From positions 2,330,689 to 2,394,688 of the forward strand of contig JAUPSS010000007.1 of assembly GCA_040285825.1 (NCBI GenBank): a stretch of DNA of 64,000 nucleotides, in the 5' to 3' direction. Shown here in pieces: positions 52,342-62,909 of the stretch. Under the pieces are notes generated by a model. It had not been told where the DNA came from and made no database searches. It saw only the letters and a program-made list of their open reading frames with translations. This stretch comes from Eukaryota sp. TZLM1-RC. Lineage: Eukaryota > Metamonada: BaSk clade. The translations under genes and the position numbers were made by a program. Positions within the stretch are counted from its first letter, which is position 1. Each line of letters begins with the position of its first letter.

Positions 52342-52740
52342 TTAATCAATTATGATGCATTGATCACAATTATGCAATCACCAGGGCTCCAAGATTATGG
52401 AAGTTCTTCTATTATAAAAATCATGCGATTTTGTTAATGGTGCATAATTGATCTTTCTGGAGACCACTTAACAATCAGAATCAAAAATGAAAAAGCAGAA
52501 TTTTGTCCTTCTCACATTTGATCTAAATCATGTTAGTATCATACTCATCATTGCAGCTTTCCTGAACTTGAACCAAAGCTCGAGATTCCTACCATTGACC
52601 CCTCGATGTTCTCATGAAATCGTCCAATTCCATTCATCTGGCATTTAATCCTAAACAACTCTGGTGATTGTTTTTGAAATTAATTTTGTCTTCTTTGTGT
52701 AGTTTAATTTTTTTCCGAAATAGTTCATCTTGTATAAAAA
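52342..52740. other. Intergenic, upstream of nitroreductase
   Basis: No gene seen. Confidence 0.5.
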
Positions 52741-53340
52741 CACAAGATCCTCGCCGTTGTGGGTTACTGCTTTTAGATAATCAATTTTTGACAGTCGTGT
52801 GAATTAGACTTAATCTACCTCCTCCTCAATGCTTATCAAATATGAAATGTAAATGTGGTGCTTATGGTTCTTTTGATCACCTTATTTCCTGCTGTGAATT
52901 CACTCAAAAAAGATCAATTGTCCACATTGATGTTCGTGATTGTATCTATGATCTGTTAAAATGTGCTCATCATCCAGTTCGTTCAGAACCTCTGTTTGAT
53001 GAATTGAATTTCGGTTTGAGCCAAAAACGAGGTGACATTCAATGTGTATGGTATGATGGAACTGAACTAATCATCGATTGTACCACCGTATCTCCGTAGA
53101 AAAGGCGTTCCAATTCCGACATTCACCATTTACTCAGAGTTGTAGAACATTGCAAGAAATCAAAATACGAAGCACTTCTTCATCGTTTCAATGGAGCAAG
53201 AGGCAAAAACATCAAACTTTTCCGAATTGCTACCACTGGAAGTGAAGGTCTCAACTTTTGAGATGATTTTGGAAAACTTAAAGAAAGTGCTCGTACATTT
53301 GATTCTCTGATTCGGAAGAGCAGTTTCGTTATTGAAAGCT
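52741..53340 (+). pseudogene. RLE non-LTR remnant, divergent lineage
   Basis: DPRRCGLLLLDNQFLTVV (compare VPRRFGLC in lineage A), then MKCKCGAYGSFDHLISCCEF (knuckle), HIDVRDCIYDLL, and KRGDIQCVWYDGTELIIDCT (RLE). A stop precedes the more C-terminal part (VVEHCKKSKYEALLHRF). More diverged from A and B than they are from one another by eye. Confidence 0.65.
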
Positions 53341-54160
53341 CTTACTTGTTATATTAACTTTATTCTGAATAACATTACGGAGTTTTATAACAACAGAGTT
53401 GCTATGCAAGTGAATAGCGAAAATCTCCCGTTATTCAATTGATGGGGTTTGAGTAGGTAAAAGCATTAGTTAAGGTTCTGGTTGTTTTTTTTAAATGGGT
53501 CTGTTCCAGCAATACAATCTTTAATCCTAAAATTCCACTTTTGCTTTCACTATAACATTACAAGTAATGAGTTGTTTTGACACTTGAACAACTACAACAC
53601 TCCTGGAACAAGCGATTTTGACTACTTTAGCCACCATTAACATCACCTCATATCTCAAGAACACCCGGAAAAAAATAGTTAATGCTGGTGGTAGTGAAGC
53701 ATCTTTTTTATGGAGTTGTATTTCCGTAACAAACTACTTTCACTTGAACAATTGAGTAGAGAAAATAACCCCAAGACACAACTAAAAATTCCTAAACCAA
53801 AAAAATGAGTTAATTTTTTAAACAGTTGAAGTAAAATCTCGGGATTCTTTAAAAATTCATCCAAGTATATTCCCTAAATTTCTTGAACATCAGAATCTCA
53901 AGTGGTGGTTCAAATCTAATCAGATCTAGTCACCAGTGTTCCAGCCAAGCTATTTGTAGTGTTCTCTTTGTTAGAACAATGTTCCATAATACAAGACAAC
54001 TGATAGACAATAAACTGAGATAAATACTGTCGCGGTTCACTGCTACAATACAATAAGAGAACATCCGCTTTTGAGATAAACAGTGTTCTTACATACAGCA
54101 TCAATATATTATATATTGTAGCAAATTGATTTCGATTATGATCATTTTTATATCTTACAT
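53341..54160. other. Non-coding interval
   Basis: Short frames only; no motif recognised. Confidence 0.4.
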
Positions 54161-54705
54161 TGGTATTATGTTTAAGTCTTACAAGATCGAATCCTTTTTA
54201 GAAGCTTTGCTTTCAAATTTGGCTGACGAAACTGACAAAACTCTTATGGTAATAGCCGCAATGATGTGTTAGTTCCCGGACTTGACGGAGCAATGATCAT
54301 TATTGACGTCAGATCTACTGATGAATCAAAGAGCTCAAAAGGGAAACTGGCACAATCTTACGTAGAGCTGAAGAAGCGAAAATTAACAAGTAAAAAAATC
54401 AGAAAAAATCAATAATCTTAATTCCAACTCACATACTCAATACCTTCTTTGTCCTTTTTTCTTTATTTGGAACCTTGGGTAAAACTGCGTTATCTTTTTG
54501 GGACGATTTCTCATCTATTGTCAAAAATAGAACTAAAAGAATAATTGACCGAACCTTTTGGCAAAACAGAATTGTATTTTCTATTTTTAAGGAAATGTAT
54601 AGCCTTGTTTCTACCTCGTTGTTAAAACTACGAAGATTTTATGAAGAAAATGCTCTAGGTAAATTTTCAATGGTAGATGTGAAGTTTGAGGAAATTGATT
54701 TTTAG
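54161..54705 (+). pseudogene. RLE non-LTR lineage B fragment, degenerate
   Basis: YKIESFLEALLSNLADET, then after a frameshift RNDVLVPGLDGAMIIIDVRS (RLE motif), and an open C-terminal piece MGKTALSFWDDFSSIVKNRT ... RRFYEENALGKFSMVDVKFE at 54475-54705. Confidence 0.7.
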
Positions 54706-54744
54706 TTTTTAACAATTTCGTTTGAAGGTTATTATGTATTTATT

Positions 54745-57700
54745 GAATTTGCACACTTAATTAAATTAACTCATAACTAATGGGACGACTATCATTGAAC
54801 CAAGATTTCCTCAACAAAATCTTGATCTGCTTGCTGTCTAGCTAAAGCTGCTCTAATTCGATTGAAAAACCGAGGTAATCTATTAATAATGGCAAATTGA
54901 ATCCGTGAACGCCATAAAAAAATATCAAATCTTTTCATTGTTTTTTCTTGCACCATTTTTTGGAAGTCATCCAAAAAAGTTTCTGCTTCAACTGATAATC
55001 TTCCATTTATCGAAAATGGGAAAGCAATAAAAACCAGCTGTGTATTTCTATCGACATTAGCCTCTTCAATATCTTTATCATATTTTCTATGTTTCTCTTT
55101 TGCTTTAAAATCCAGAGCAGCCACAGGATTAAGTTTTCTTCTGTGAACCAAAGTATCATTTGCAACATTACATGAGACAAAGTCAACAATAGCTTCAGAA
55201 TTATCAATCCAATCACAGTATACATCACCTCTATCATCAGAACCAAAATTATTCAGAGAAAGTGTTTCCTTCAGCAGGGGCTCTTTGATACACGATATCC
55301 TTGCAGTTTGTGCCATATTAAAAACAGTGTCTCTAACAGCATCATGTAATGAAGAACGATAAGTTATCAATTTAGAGCAATTCAGAGCATGGCGCAAAGT
55401 GAGTTGAGCTGAATTCGAACAAATACATTTTTCTTTTGATAATAATTGATTAATGGGGATGTTCAAATATAATCTCATTTTTGTTACAAATGCTTCATTA
55501 GTGGCACACAATCCAAATCTTCGTGGTACTATGGTTACAAAAAGTGAAGAATCTGACGACTTGTTTTCACAAACACCCTTTTCCAATAACAATGAGTGAA
55601 GATCTTGATTTAAAACAGCCGAGCTGCATATATCATTATCAAGATCTTTTTCATATATTCCAGTCAATCGTTTCTGAAATGTTCGAAGAGTGTATTTTAA
55701 ATTTAAAAAATTCTTTTCAGGAATATTACCATTGAATCATTGGGGAAAGCATCGACTCCATTTTTCTATATCGATTTTTGAAATTTCTTCATTTTATGCA
55801 AAAATAGTAGAACTTTGCGTTGTCATCAATAAACTTTCCCAATCGGCAAATCTTTCAGAAAACTCAAAGATTACATTTCTGCATCCACCGATAAAAGCAC
55901 ATGAAGTCAGAATAGAAGCCTTTGTCCAACCTAAATTTGCCATAATGTGGACTAAGAGAAGCATAATCGGGAGTTTGGAACATTTTAAATCCTAGTAATT
56001 GTGACAAGACTTTTGCACGTAATTCATTACACTTCTGGGCCAAAGGCCTAGTGATAAGAGGATTTGTGGATCGAAATATGTGATTAAAGTTGGAACTAAC
56101 ACAGTCTTATAATGGTAAATTTGATATGCTTTTTTGTATATCTAAAGTCATCATACGGTCAATTTTATCGGAAATTGAGTTCAACTTTTTAAACAATTTT
56201 TTGGTAATTTCATCATTATTTCCTAAAAACGAACCCAAATGACGAATAGCATCAATTGAATATAATTTGGCCTGAATTTCAATACCATCCACTATTGTGG
56301 AAACTGGAGAATTCGATAACAAAACACATTTAAGTAAATTAAGTCGGAGACCAATTTTGGTAAATAATTCTTTAAAACATACAGTTGCTTGTTTCACAAT
56401 ATTTAAATCACCAATAAGCACAACATCATCCATATATGCAATCATTTTTAGTGAAGGAAACATCTCTTGAATTTGCAGTAAAATAGGGTGAATGGCCAAA
56501 CAAAACAAAAGAGGTTCTAACGGATCTCCTTGCTTTACACCACTTGATGAACTCAAAATGTTATTACCAAAATGTAAATTAGAATATGTGCAATATGTTG
56601 ATTGAAAATACGGTATTAATTCCGGCATATATTGCAATAGAGCACCATGGATACTGCGACGACTTAGTGAATTGAAAGCATTACTAAAATCCAATGACAT
56701 ACAAACATTGGCTTCATTTTGGCAAAATAAAACATCAGTAGCAAATATCGCTGAAGAGACTCCATCTGTGGTATTAATACCATATTGAAAGGGTAATAAA
56801 ATTTTTTTGCTTTCTCATTGATCCTGCTTAAGCAACACGCAGAAAAAATATTGTGTAAGCTCTCAGAGACTGCAATAGGATGAACATCCATTTTTGAATT
56901 TTTGACAAGTGCAGTCAAACGAGAACTTCTTAATTCTTCTGGGTATTTGAGTTGACCAGACAATATTTTGTTGAAAAATTTGGTTAATAAACCAAGACAA
57001 TCCTCTGAAGAAATAATTGCGGCTTTTACATGATCAATAGTAATACCAGAAAGTCCGGCAGACTTACCGCGTGGTCTCTTTTTGATCACCGAAAAAACTT
57101 CTGATGGCATCAATGGATAATTTTCCCAGTATGTGCCGTAAAAATTTTGATCCATTATAGGGTCTTCATAAGGATGAAGTATTTTTAGTTTATCTATTGT
57201 ATTTTCATTGTTGGGTGCTTTAACCCCGGGACTTAAAGCTGACAAAGCCTTGGACCATTTGTTGTCAAAGCATTTGTCTTCAAAAATTTTACTTAATTTC
57301 TGGAATGACTGATTTCTCGGTGCTATATTAGTTAAATCTTCGGAATTATTTACAAAATTTTGTTCAAAGGACAGAAAAACCTTCAGAGGACAAAAAGAAC
57401 CAAAAAATTGCCAAATAATATTGATAGCATACTTTCCTTTACATAATTGATCCAAAAATCTTTGAAAAACGAAAGCAAATTCATTGCATTTGGTCGGATG
57501 AATTTCTTGAGGTATTCTTATGGGAGGATGGTAGTTATCAACTATGCGGCATTTCAAGCATCGATCAGAAGTTTTTCCTTTTGCATTTTTTCTATAAGAA
57601 ATACCACAATTGTTGCAAGTTTTGTGCTTCAATCGATTGCTAACTGGTTTTGCAACAACTTGTGGAACATCATTTATGGGTTCTACCTTAGACTCTTTTC

Positions 57701-58010
57701 TTCTAATAAATTTTCTTTTACACTTTGTTTCAGAATTTGCCACATCATTTTTTTCAACATTGGGGCATGTTCGAGCATTATGTCCTTGTTGTCGACACTT
57801 TGAGCATCTGTAGGAGCGTAACTTTGTTTTTGAACAAACTTTGTTTTCATCGTGATTTTCTAAAAATTGTTGATCAGAATTTTTTTTGTCCAAAAATGAA
57901 GAGAGAAGAGGTTGAGGAGGAGAGGTGGAAAGGACGTCTTGAGCATCTTGTTGTCTATCGTTCTTTCTTTTGACTCCATTAGAATCAGAAACTGATTCAG
58001 GCATCAACAA
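54745..58010 (-). mobile_element. RLE non-LTR retrotransposon lineage A, nearly full length, frameshifted
   Basis: The most complete element. Frame 1 (58010-56664) has an N-terminal zinc knuckle CSKCRQQGHNARTC, a second Cys cluster CNNCGISYRKN...CLKC, and the RT entry KKRPRGKSAGLSGITIDHVK with HPIAVSESLHNIF. After a frameshift in a T-run near 56805 the RT palm follows: DFSNAFNSLSRRSIHG, SSSGVKQGDPLEPLLFC and MIAYMDDVVLIGDL. Another break near 56105 leads to the thumb/linker, and from 55667 VPRRFGLC, CICSNSAQLTLRHALNC, RGDVYCDWIDNSEAIVDFVS (RLE) and the C-terminus at 54792. No APE endonuclease is present. Three or more frameshifts mean it is not active as it stands. The 3' end shares GCACACTTAATTAAATTAAC-like sequence with the 46.3-kb copy. 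Confidence 0.88.
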
Positions 58011-58019
58011 GAAAGAATA

Positions 58020-58750
58020 GAAGCAATGATCGCGGTTCAGCCAGGTTTTAAGTTAAACGGTTTTATGTAGAGGAAGGAAGAAAAAGAATAAAAAAAGTTT
58101 TTTTTAAAAAAAGTATTATGATATTGAAGTTAAAATTGCGAAGATTTTTGCTAAATGGCTTGTGGAAAAAGGACATATTTCATGTTCATAATGAATGACA
58201 TTATATTGAACACGTATGTTTCTACCTGGTCAGAACTGGTGATAAAAGTATTGGATCATAATGGGTGTGCATAAATGAGCTAGAAATGATAAAACATGAC
58301 AAAAAATCTTATAGGTGACCATTAAGAGAGATTGTTTCTCGATAAATTGTAATTTTAAGAATATAGTCATAAAAAGGAAAGTGAATGGACGGAAGTAATC
58401 GTACAGGGAATCCATGGAGACAATACATTCTAATGACAAGTGAAATTCATGGCACAAGTTCACCAGACTCAGTCAAAACTTGATGATACACTGAATCAAT
58501 TACACAAACATATTACTACACTTAGAAACACAAAATTTCCACAGTATCAAAAGATGAGAAATTAAAAGCTATTATGTCAATAATCATGAAACTACTGAGA
58601 AGAAGTTGATCACTAATGTACCAAGAAGTACGTCTGAGAACACGAAACAATAGGGATGAATAATGATTGGGATGGAAGATCATCTTGCTGTTGAATTCCT
58701 TTTTTCTGGTACGTTCACTCTGCGATCGAACTTATCAACAGTCTTTTCAC
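58020..58750. other. Intergenic between retrotransposon 5' end and eS27 gene
   Basis: AT-rich, possibly including the 5'UTR of the element (58010-58100) and the eS27 promoter at the right edge. No other gene recognised. Confidence 0.45.
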
Positions 58751-59062
58751 ATGTACTACGACTTACTCAATCCTCCCAAGGAAGTTGAAGACCGTAAACA
58801 CAAGATGAAGCGTCTTGTACCTGCCCCTAACTCTTGCTTTTTGGATGTTAGATGTTCCGGATGCCAACAAATGTATGTTTGTCTGCTCAATCAAATCACC
58901 CCAGCACTACTGTCTTCTCCCATGCCACCACTGTTGTCACGTGTGGCGGATGTTCCTCAGTCCTTGCCCAACCTATGGTTTGTTCATGGTCAAATGTTCT
59001 TATTTCAGGGAGGAAAGGCTCGCCTCACTGTCGGCTGCCAATATCGTCCCAAGCCTCAATAA
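58751..59062 (+). CDS. RPS27: Ribosomal protein eS27 (RPS27), three exons
   Basis: Small-subunit zinc protein. Exons 58751-58872, 58905-58977 and 59009-59062 give 82 residues: MYYDLLNPPKEVEDRKHKMK, RLVPAPNSCFLDVRCSGCQQ, ITTVFSHATTVVTCGGCSSV and LAQPMGGKARLTVGCQYRPK. The CxxC pairs CSGC and CGGC form the zinc site. Both frame changes occur at 32- and 31-nt GT...AG intervals, and both spliced junctions give the human-like CxxITTVFSHA and QPxGGKARL. The start is the Met next to the conserved DLL motif; an upstream in-frame extension is not conserved. Confidence 0.96.
   Translation: MYYDLLNPPKEVEDRKHKMKRLVPAPNSCFLDVRCSGCQQMYVCLLNQITPALLSSPMPPLLSRVADVPQSLPNLWFVHGQMFLFQGGKARLTVGCQYRPKPQ
58873..58904 (+). 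other. 32-nt spliceosomal intron in RPS27
   Basis: GTATGT...AATCACCCCAG. The junction yields CQQ-I-TTVFSHA. Confidence 0.95.
58978..59008 (+). other. 31-nt spliceosomal intron in RPS27
   Basis: GTTTGT...TCTTATTTCAG. The junction yields AQPM-GGKARL. Confidence 0.95.
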
Positions 59063-59436
59063 TTTTCTTCTTAGCATTACAGATCAGTATAGTCACCCCA
59101 TTGTACGGCTCAAATAACCACTGGGTTCTTGACAGGAAAGTGGTCAAATAAACATATAAATCCCATTATTTTTGTTATTCAATTTGCACAATGGTGATGT
59201 AACTAAGATCCAGTTTTAGGATCTGGTTTGGAAAGTTAAAAATCTAATGGTATTTACAACGTATGTGTTAACATTTGATTTAAATAAATGGTTGGTGTGT
59301 GACAATATAGGGTGCTTACAACTAGCAAGCTGTGAGTATCCAATTCCTAGACAGAACGACTCGAATTGAAATCATTACATCTAATTTATTTATCTTATTT
59401 ATTTCTAGTAATTTCTCCCATATTCCATCTCCACAT
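59063..59436. other. Intergenic between RPS27 and PSMB6
   Basis: No gene seen. An in-frame extension of the proteasome ORF runs back to 59332 but is not family-like. Confidence 0.5.
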
Positions 59437-60069
59437 ATGACTCCTCCATCCACTCTTGATGAAGTTACTACAGGTACAACCATTATGGGCTGTGTTTTTG
59501 ACGGTGGCATCGTACTAGGTGCCGATTCCCGTACCAGCATGGGTTCTTATGTAGCAAACAGAGTCTCTGACAAGATCACTCAAATATCCGACAAGATCCT
59601 GATGTGTAGGTCCGGATCGGCTGCCGATACACAAGCCATTGCCGATTATGTTGCCTACTTTTTAGACAATTATTCTATGGAAACTGGGCAACCACCACTT
59701 GTCAAAATCGCTTCTCACATGGCCCGCAACATTTGTTACGAATACAAGGATCATCTCTCTGCAGCTCTTATTCTAGGGGGTATTGATCAAACTGGACCTT
59801 CAATCTATTCTATTCCCCTAGGCGGTGCCCTTGTGAAACAAAATGTTGCTATAGGTGGCTCAGGATCGAGCTTCATATATGGTTATGTAGATGCCAATTA
59901 CAGAGACAACATGAGCCGAGACGAGGCTGTGGAGTTTGTTAAGCGATCTGTTGCTCTTGCGATGTCACGAGATGGTAGTTCTGGTGGTATTGTCCGTATT
60001 GCTGTGGTTACAGAAGATCATACTGACCGTTTTGTCTACGCTGGTAGAGATTTGCCCCGTTTTCAGTGA
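59437..60069 (+). CDS. PSMB6: 20S proteasome subunit beta-1 (caspase-like active site)
   Basis: 210 residues from MTPPSTLDEV. The propeptide is only 13 residues and ends at Gly before the mature Thr1 (G|TTIMGCVFDGG). Counting from mature Thr1, Asp17 (GADSRTS) and Lys33 (VSDKI) fall at their exact catalytic positions. Further motifs are RSGSAADTQAIADYVAYF, AIGGSGSSFIYGYVDANYRD and SRDGSSGGIVRIAVV. SGSAADTQ and GYVD identify beta-1 rather than beta-2 or beta-5. The subunit cleaves after acidic residues in the proteasome core. The upstream 35 codons in frame have no conserved features, so the later Met was chosen. Confidence 0.95.
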   Translation: MTPPSTLDEVTTGTTIMGCVFDGGIVLGADSRTSMGSYVANRVSDKITQISDKILMCRSGSAADTQAIADYVAYFLDNYSMETGQPPLVKIASHMARNICYEYKDHLSAALILGGIDQTGPSIYSIPLGGALVKQNVAIGGSGSSFIYGYVDANYRDNMSRDEAVEFVKRSVALAMSRDGSSGGIVRIAVVTEDHTDRFVYAGRDLPRFQ

Positions 60070-60790
60070 ATAGCTTGAGACATTTTGTAAACAATAAATC
60101 ATTATGACAGTCATCTATATTAAATGCTTTTGTTTCAATAGAAGTTTTAAACTTATTGACTTAAGGAAACTTTCGAAATTTGAAATACATTCAGTGTTAC
60201 AATCCAATGGCTCTTAATATAATATTTACTCTTGAAACACCCTGAAGAATTGTTCATTTGGTTCTTGCCAATGATGACTTCAAGTTGGTTTGGAATTTAG
60301 GCAAATTGAAGCAATGATGTAATCTAAAGAAAACTAAACCAACATATTCTATACAGTTCAGAAAAAAGAATTGAGCAGCTGTTTAAATAATGACATTTTG
60401 TTTCAACGATTGACAAAATCATTGGATAAAGGTATTAAATAACTGTTTATTAAAGAATTCAACAAAATTTGGTTTTCCTGAACAACTTTTAAATAGTAGT
60501 GCACATACACGGAAATTGCAATAGAATCTCGTAAAATCACCACTAAAAACGTCACTTGACTTTATGACTTGCATTTTACCACAATGGTAACTACAATTTC
60601 AACCTTTTTGGAAAGAACGCCACTACAAATAATCAGTTACAGTCCAAAAGTTCATTATTTGATGGAGTTGTCAGACAGTAACCTTGTGATCAACAACTTA
60701 AAAACAAATTCAAAACTGTTTCTTATACTACAAATAAAATTTTTTACAATTGAAATTTATTTTCAACGCTAACAAAACATTAAACAAAAA
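60070..60790. other. Non-coding AT-rich interval
   Basis: 3' flank of PSMB6. A 67-codon frame at 60569-60772 has no motif. Confidence 0.45.
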
Positions 60791-61280
60791 AAACTAGAAC
60801 TCAATATCCTCAATACATGCATCAACATCATCAAATCTTTTAAGCGCGCGATTTTCATACTCTAATCCTAATTGTAACAGTGCTTTAGTAACATTTCTGG
60901 AATTGCTTTAAGAATACAAAAAACAATTCTATTGTGCCAGAAACTGAAGTTCAATTCTTTTCCTGCTCTTTCTTTTATTAAACTTCTGAAACCTTCGAGA
61001 AATTTAATGCCAGATATTCCAATGTTACCAAAAAGAGAAACAGCAAATGGAACCAGCTGATACTTGACATGCTCAACACATCCTAGCTGAGATAAGGGTT
61101 CATTGTACTTTTTGATTTTGCTCTTTTCAGCAAAGCAAAGTGGAGTTTCGTCCTTTTTAGCAAAATCAATTGCTGAGTCTTTACAAACATCAACAGTGAC
61201 AACATCAACAACTTTGATCACACCATCAGACCCAGGGGTAATTAAATCAGCACGGCGTTTCCCAAAAGTAGTTTCGTCTC
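60791..61280 (-). pseudogene. RLE non-LTR lineage B fragment, strongly 5'-truncated
   Basis: Starts within the RLE motif (KRRADLITPGSDGVIKVVDV) near 61280 and continues EPLSQLGCVEHVKYQLVPFA, FGNIGISGIKFLEGF, and FSFWHNRIVFCILKAIPEML with a frameshift near 60895, ending near 60797. Confidence 0.8.
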
Positions 61281-61684
61281 AATTCAAAATTGCTTAAACT
61301 TAGAGAAATTCTATTGATGAAAAAAGCAACTTAAGCTATTGAAACATTGCAGTGCCAAATTTTCAATAAATACATACGGATTTAACTCAAGTGGGTGTAG
61401 TAGATGTTAGTCCAAAGTTGGGTATCTTTGTGTGGAAAGTTAATTACCAAAGAACATAAAATCAGCATTTCAGAACTTAATAACCTTAATAGCTATTGAC
61501 AGTGTTTAAAAAAGGATACATGGCTCGACTGTCCTAGAATTATTCCTTTACTATCCGTCCCATTTGAAAGGATTGGGAATTTTGAAATTATAACACCAAT
61601 AATGTGGAAAATTACATGGAATCACCTTCACAAAAATATCAGTAAAACATATTTCAATAATTCAATTTAATCCGCGAGAATTTT
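61281..61684. other. Non-coding interval
   Basis: No recognisable feature. Confidence 0.45.
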
Positions 61685-62895
61685 ATGTCTTCACTTGTTG
61701 AAATTGATCCATTAAACATAAAAGAGAAAGCATTTTTAAGTGCAAAACATGGTGAAGCCAGTTCTCAAAAAGCAAGCATAATCGTTAAAGCTGCTTTTAT
61801 TGGTGGAATGAAGAATTTTCATTTTAGTTTTTCCAAATATTTTTTTGCCTTGTGGTTACCATTTGTGAAAAAATCCAATCTTAAAGATTTCTATGACCTT
61901 CAAAACCTAATTAATGATTATTCTCCACATATGTCAATACGACTTTTTCATCAAAATACTTCCTCAAAAACAGTTGAAGCTCGAATATCTGATTTAATAA
62001 CCAAACCTGTAGAAAGTTTACAGAAAAGAATTACTGATATCGAAGAAGAAGTACCTCTGATTGGTTTACTTTTTCAACATTCAGCAAATAAAGAGCTAAA
62101 AAGTTTTTTAATAGAAGTTTTCAGTCATTGTGGTTTTGGTGCTGTTGTTCTGCTATTATTCAACCTCCACGAAAATTTGGGTTTTGGTTAGAAAATAATG
62201 TTTGGAGACTTATTATGAAAATGCATTTAAATGTCCCTGTCAATATTGGTTATAAAAGTTTGAAGTGTGTGAACAGTTTGATACTTTGTACTTTGAATTG
62301 TAACAAACTAGGAAGATTTCGTGATTTCCCCCACAATCTAATGAGAAACAATTTGTGGTCGATGTGCAATTATTCAGGTTTAAGTTCAGAAATTGAAGTA
62401 ATGTTGAAATCATCATGCCAATTTGTTGCCACAAATGACCTTGGATGTAGTTTCTTCGTTTAATAATAATATTGATCTATTCAGTGATGTTAAAAGAGTT
62501 GACCTAACAGATAATACAAATTTTGGCCGTCAAGATGTGATGAAATTATTTAGTCGTAACGAAATAATCAAGCACAATCATTATGATCCTTTGGTACTAA
62601 AACAATCAATAAGTTTCTAAAATCTAAAGGAAAACAAAACTGTGTTATTTTATATTTTCGCAATTTCTTTGAATGGATGATCAGGACCTGAGGCAACCTT
62701 GTTGTTGGATGAATTTAATGATTTCATCATCATTAAAAAACGTCTTTATTTAGGTTGAATTTCAGGATTAATCAAGTTGTCTTCAGTTTGTACAAAGGTC
62801 TTGGTAAAATGGTTGAGGCTGTGGAACTTGCTCTTGCTGAACAAGTGTTCCACAATGTAGGTGGAGATTCCTCTCTTTTTTTAACTGAAATATTA
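61685..62895 (+). pseudogene. RLE-type non-LTR lineage C copy, degenerate
   Basis: The best lineage C sequence. 168 open codons (IKEKAFLSAKHGEASSQKAS, VKAAFIGGMKNFHF, the counterpart of the GLGWTKAS...CAFIGG block of lineage A), then PPRKFGFWLENNVW, NCNKLGRFRDFPHN, NNLWSMCNYSGLSSEIEV, NIDLFSDVKRVDLTDNTNFG, and a C-terminus near 62890. Frameshifts near 62140, 62450 and 62620. It ends tail to tail against the next lineage B copy. Confidence 0.7.
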
Positions 62896-62909
62896 ATTGA
62901 GATAAGAAA

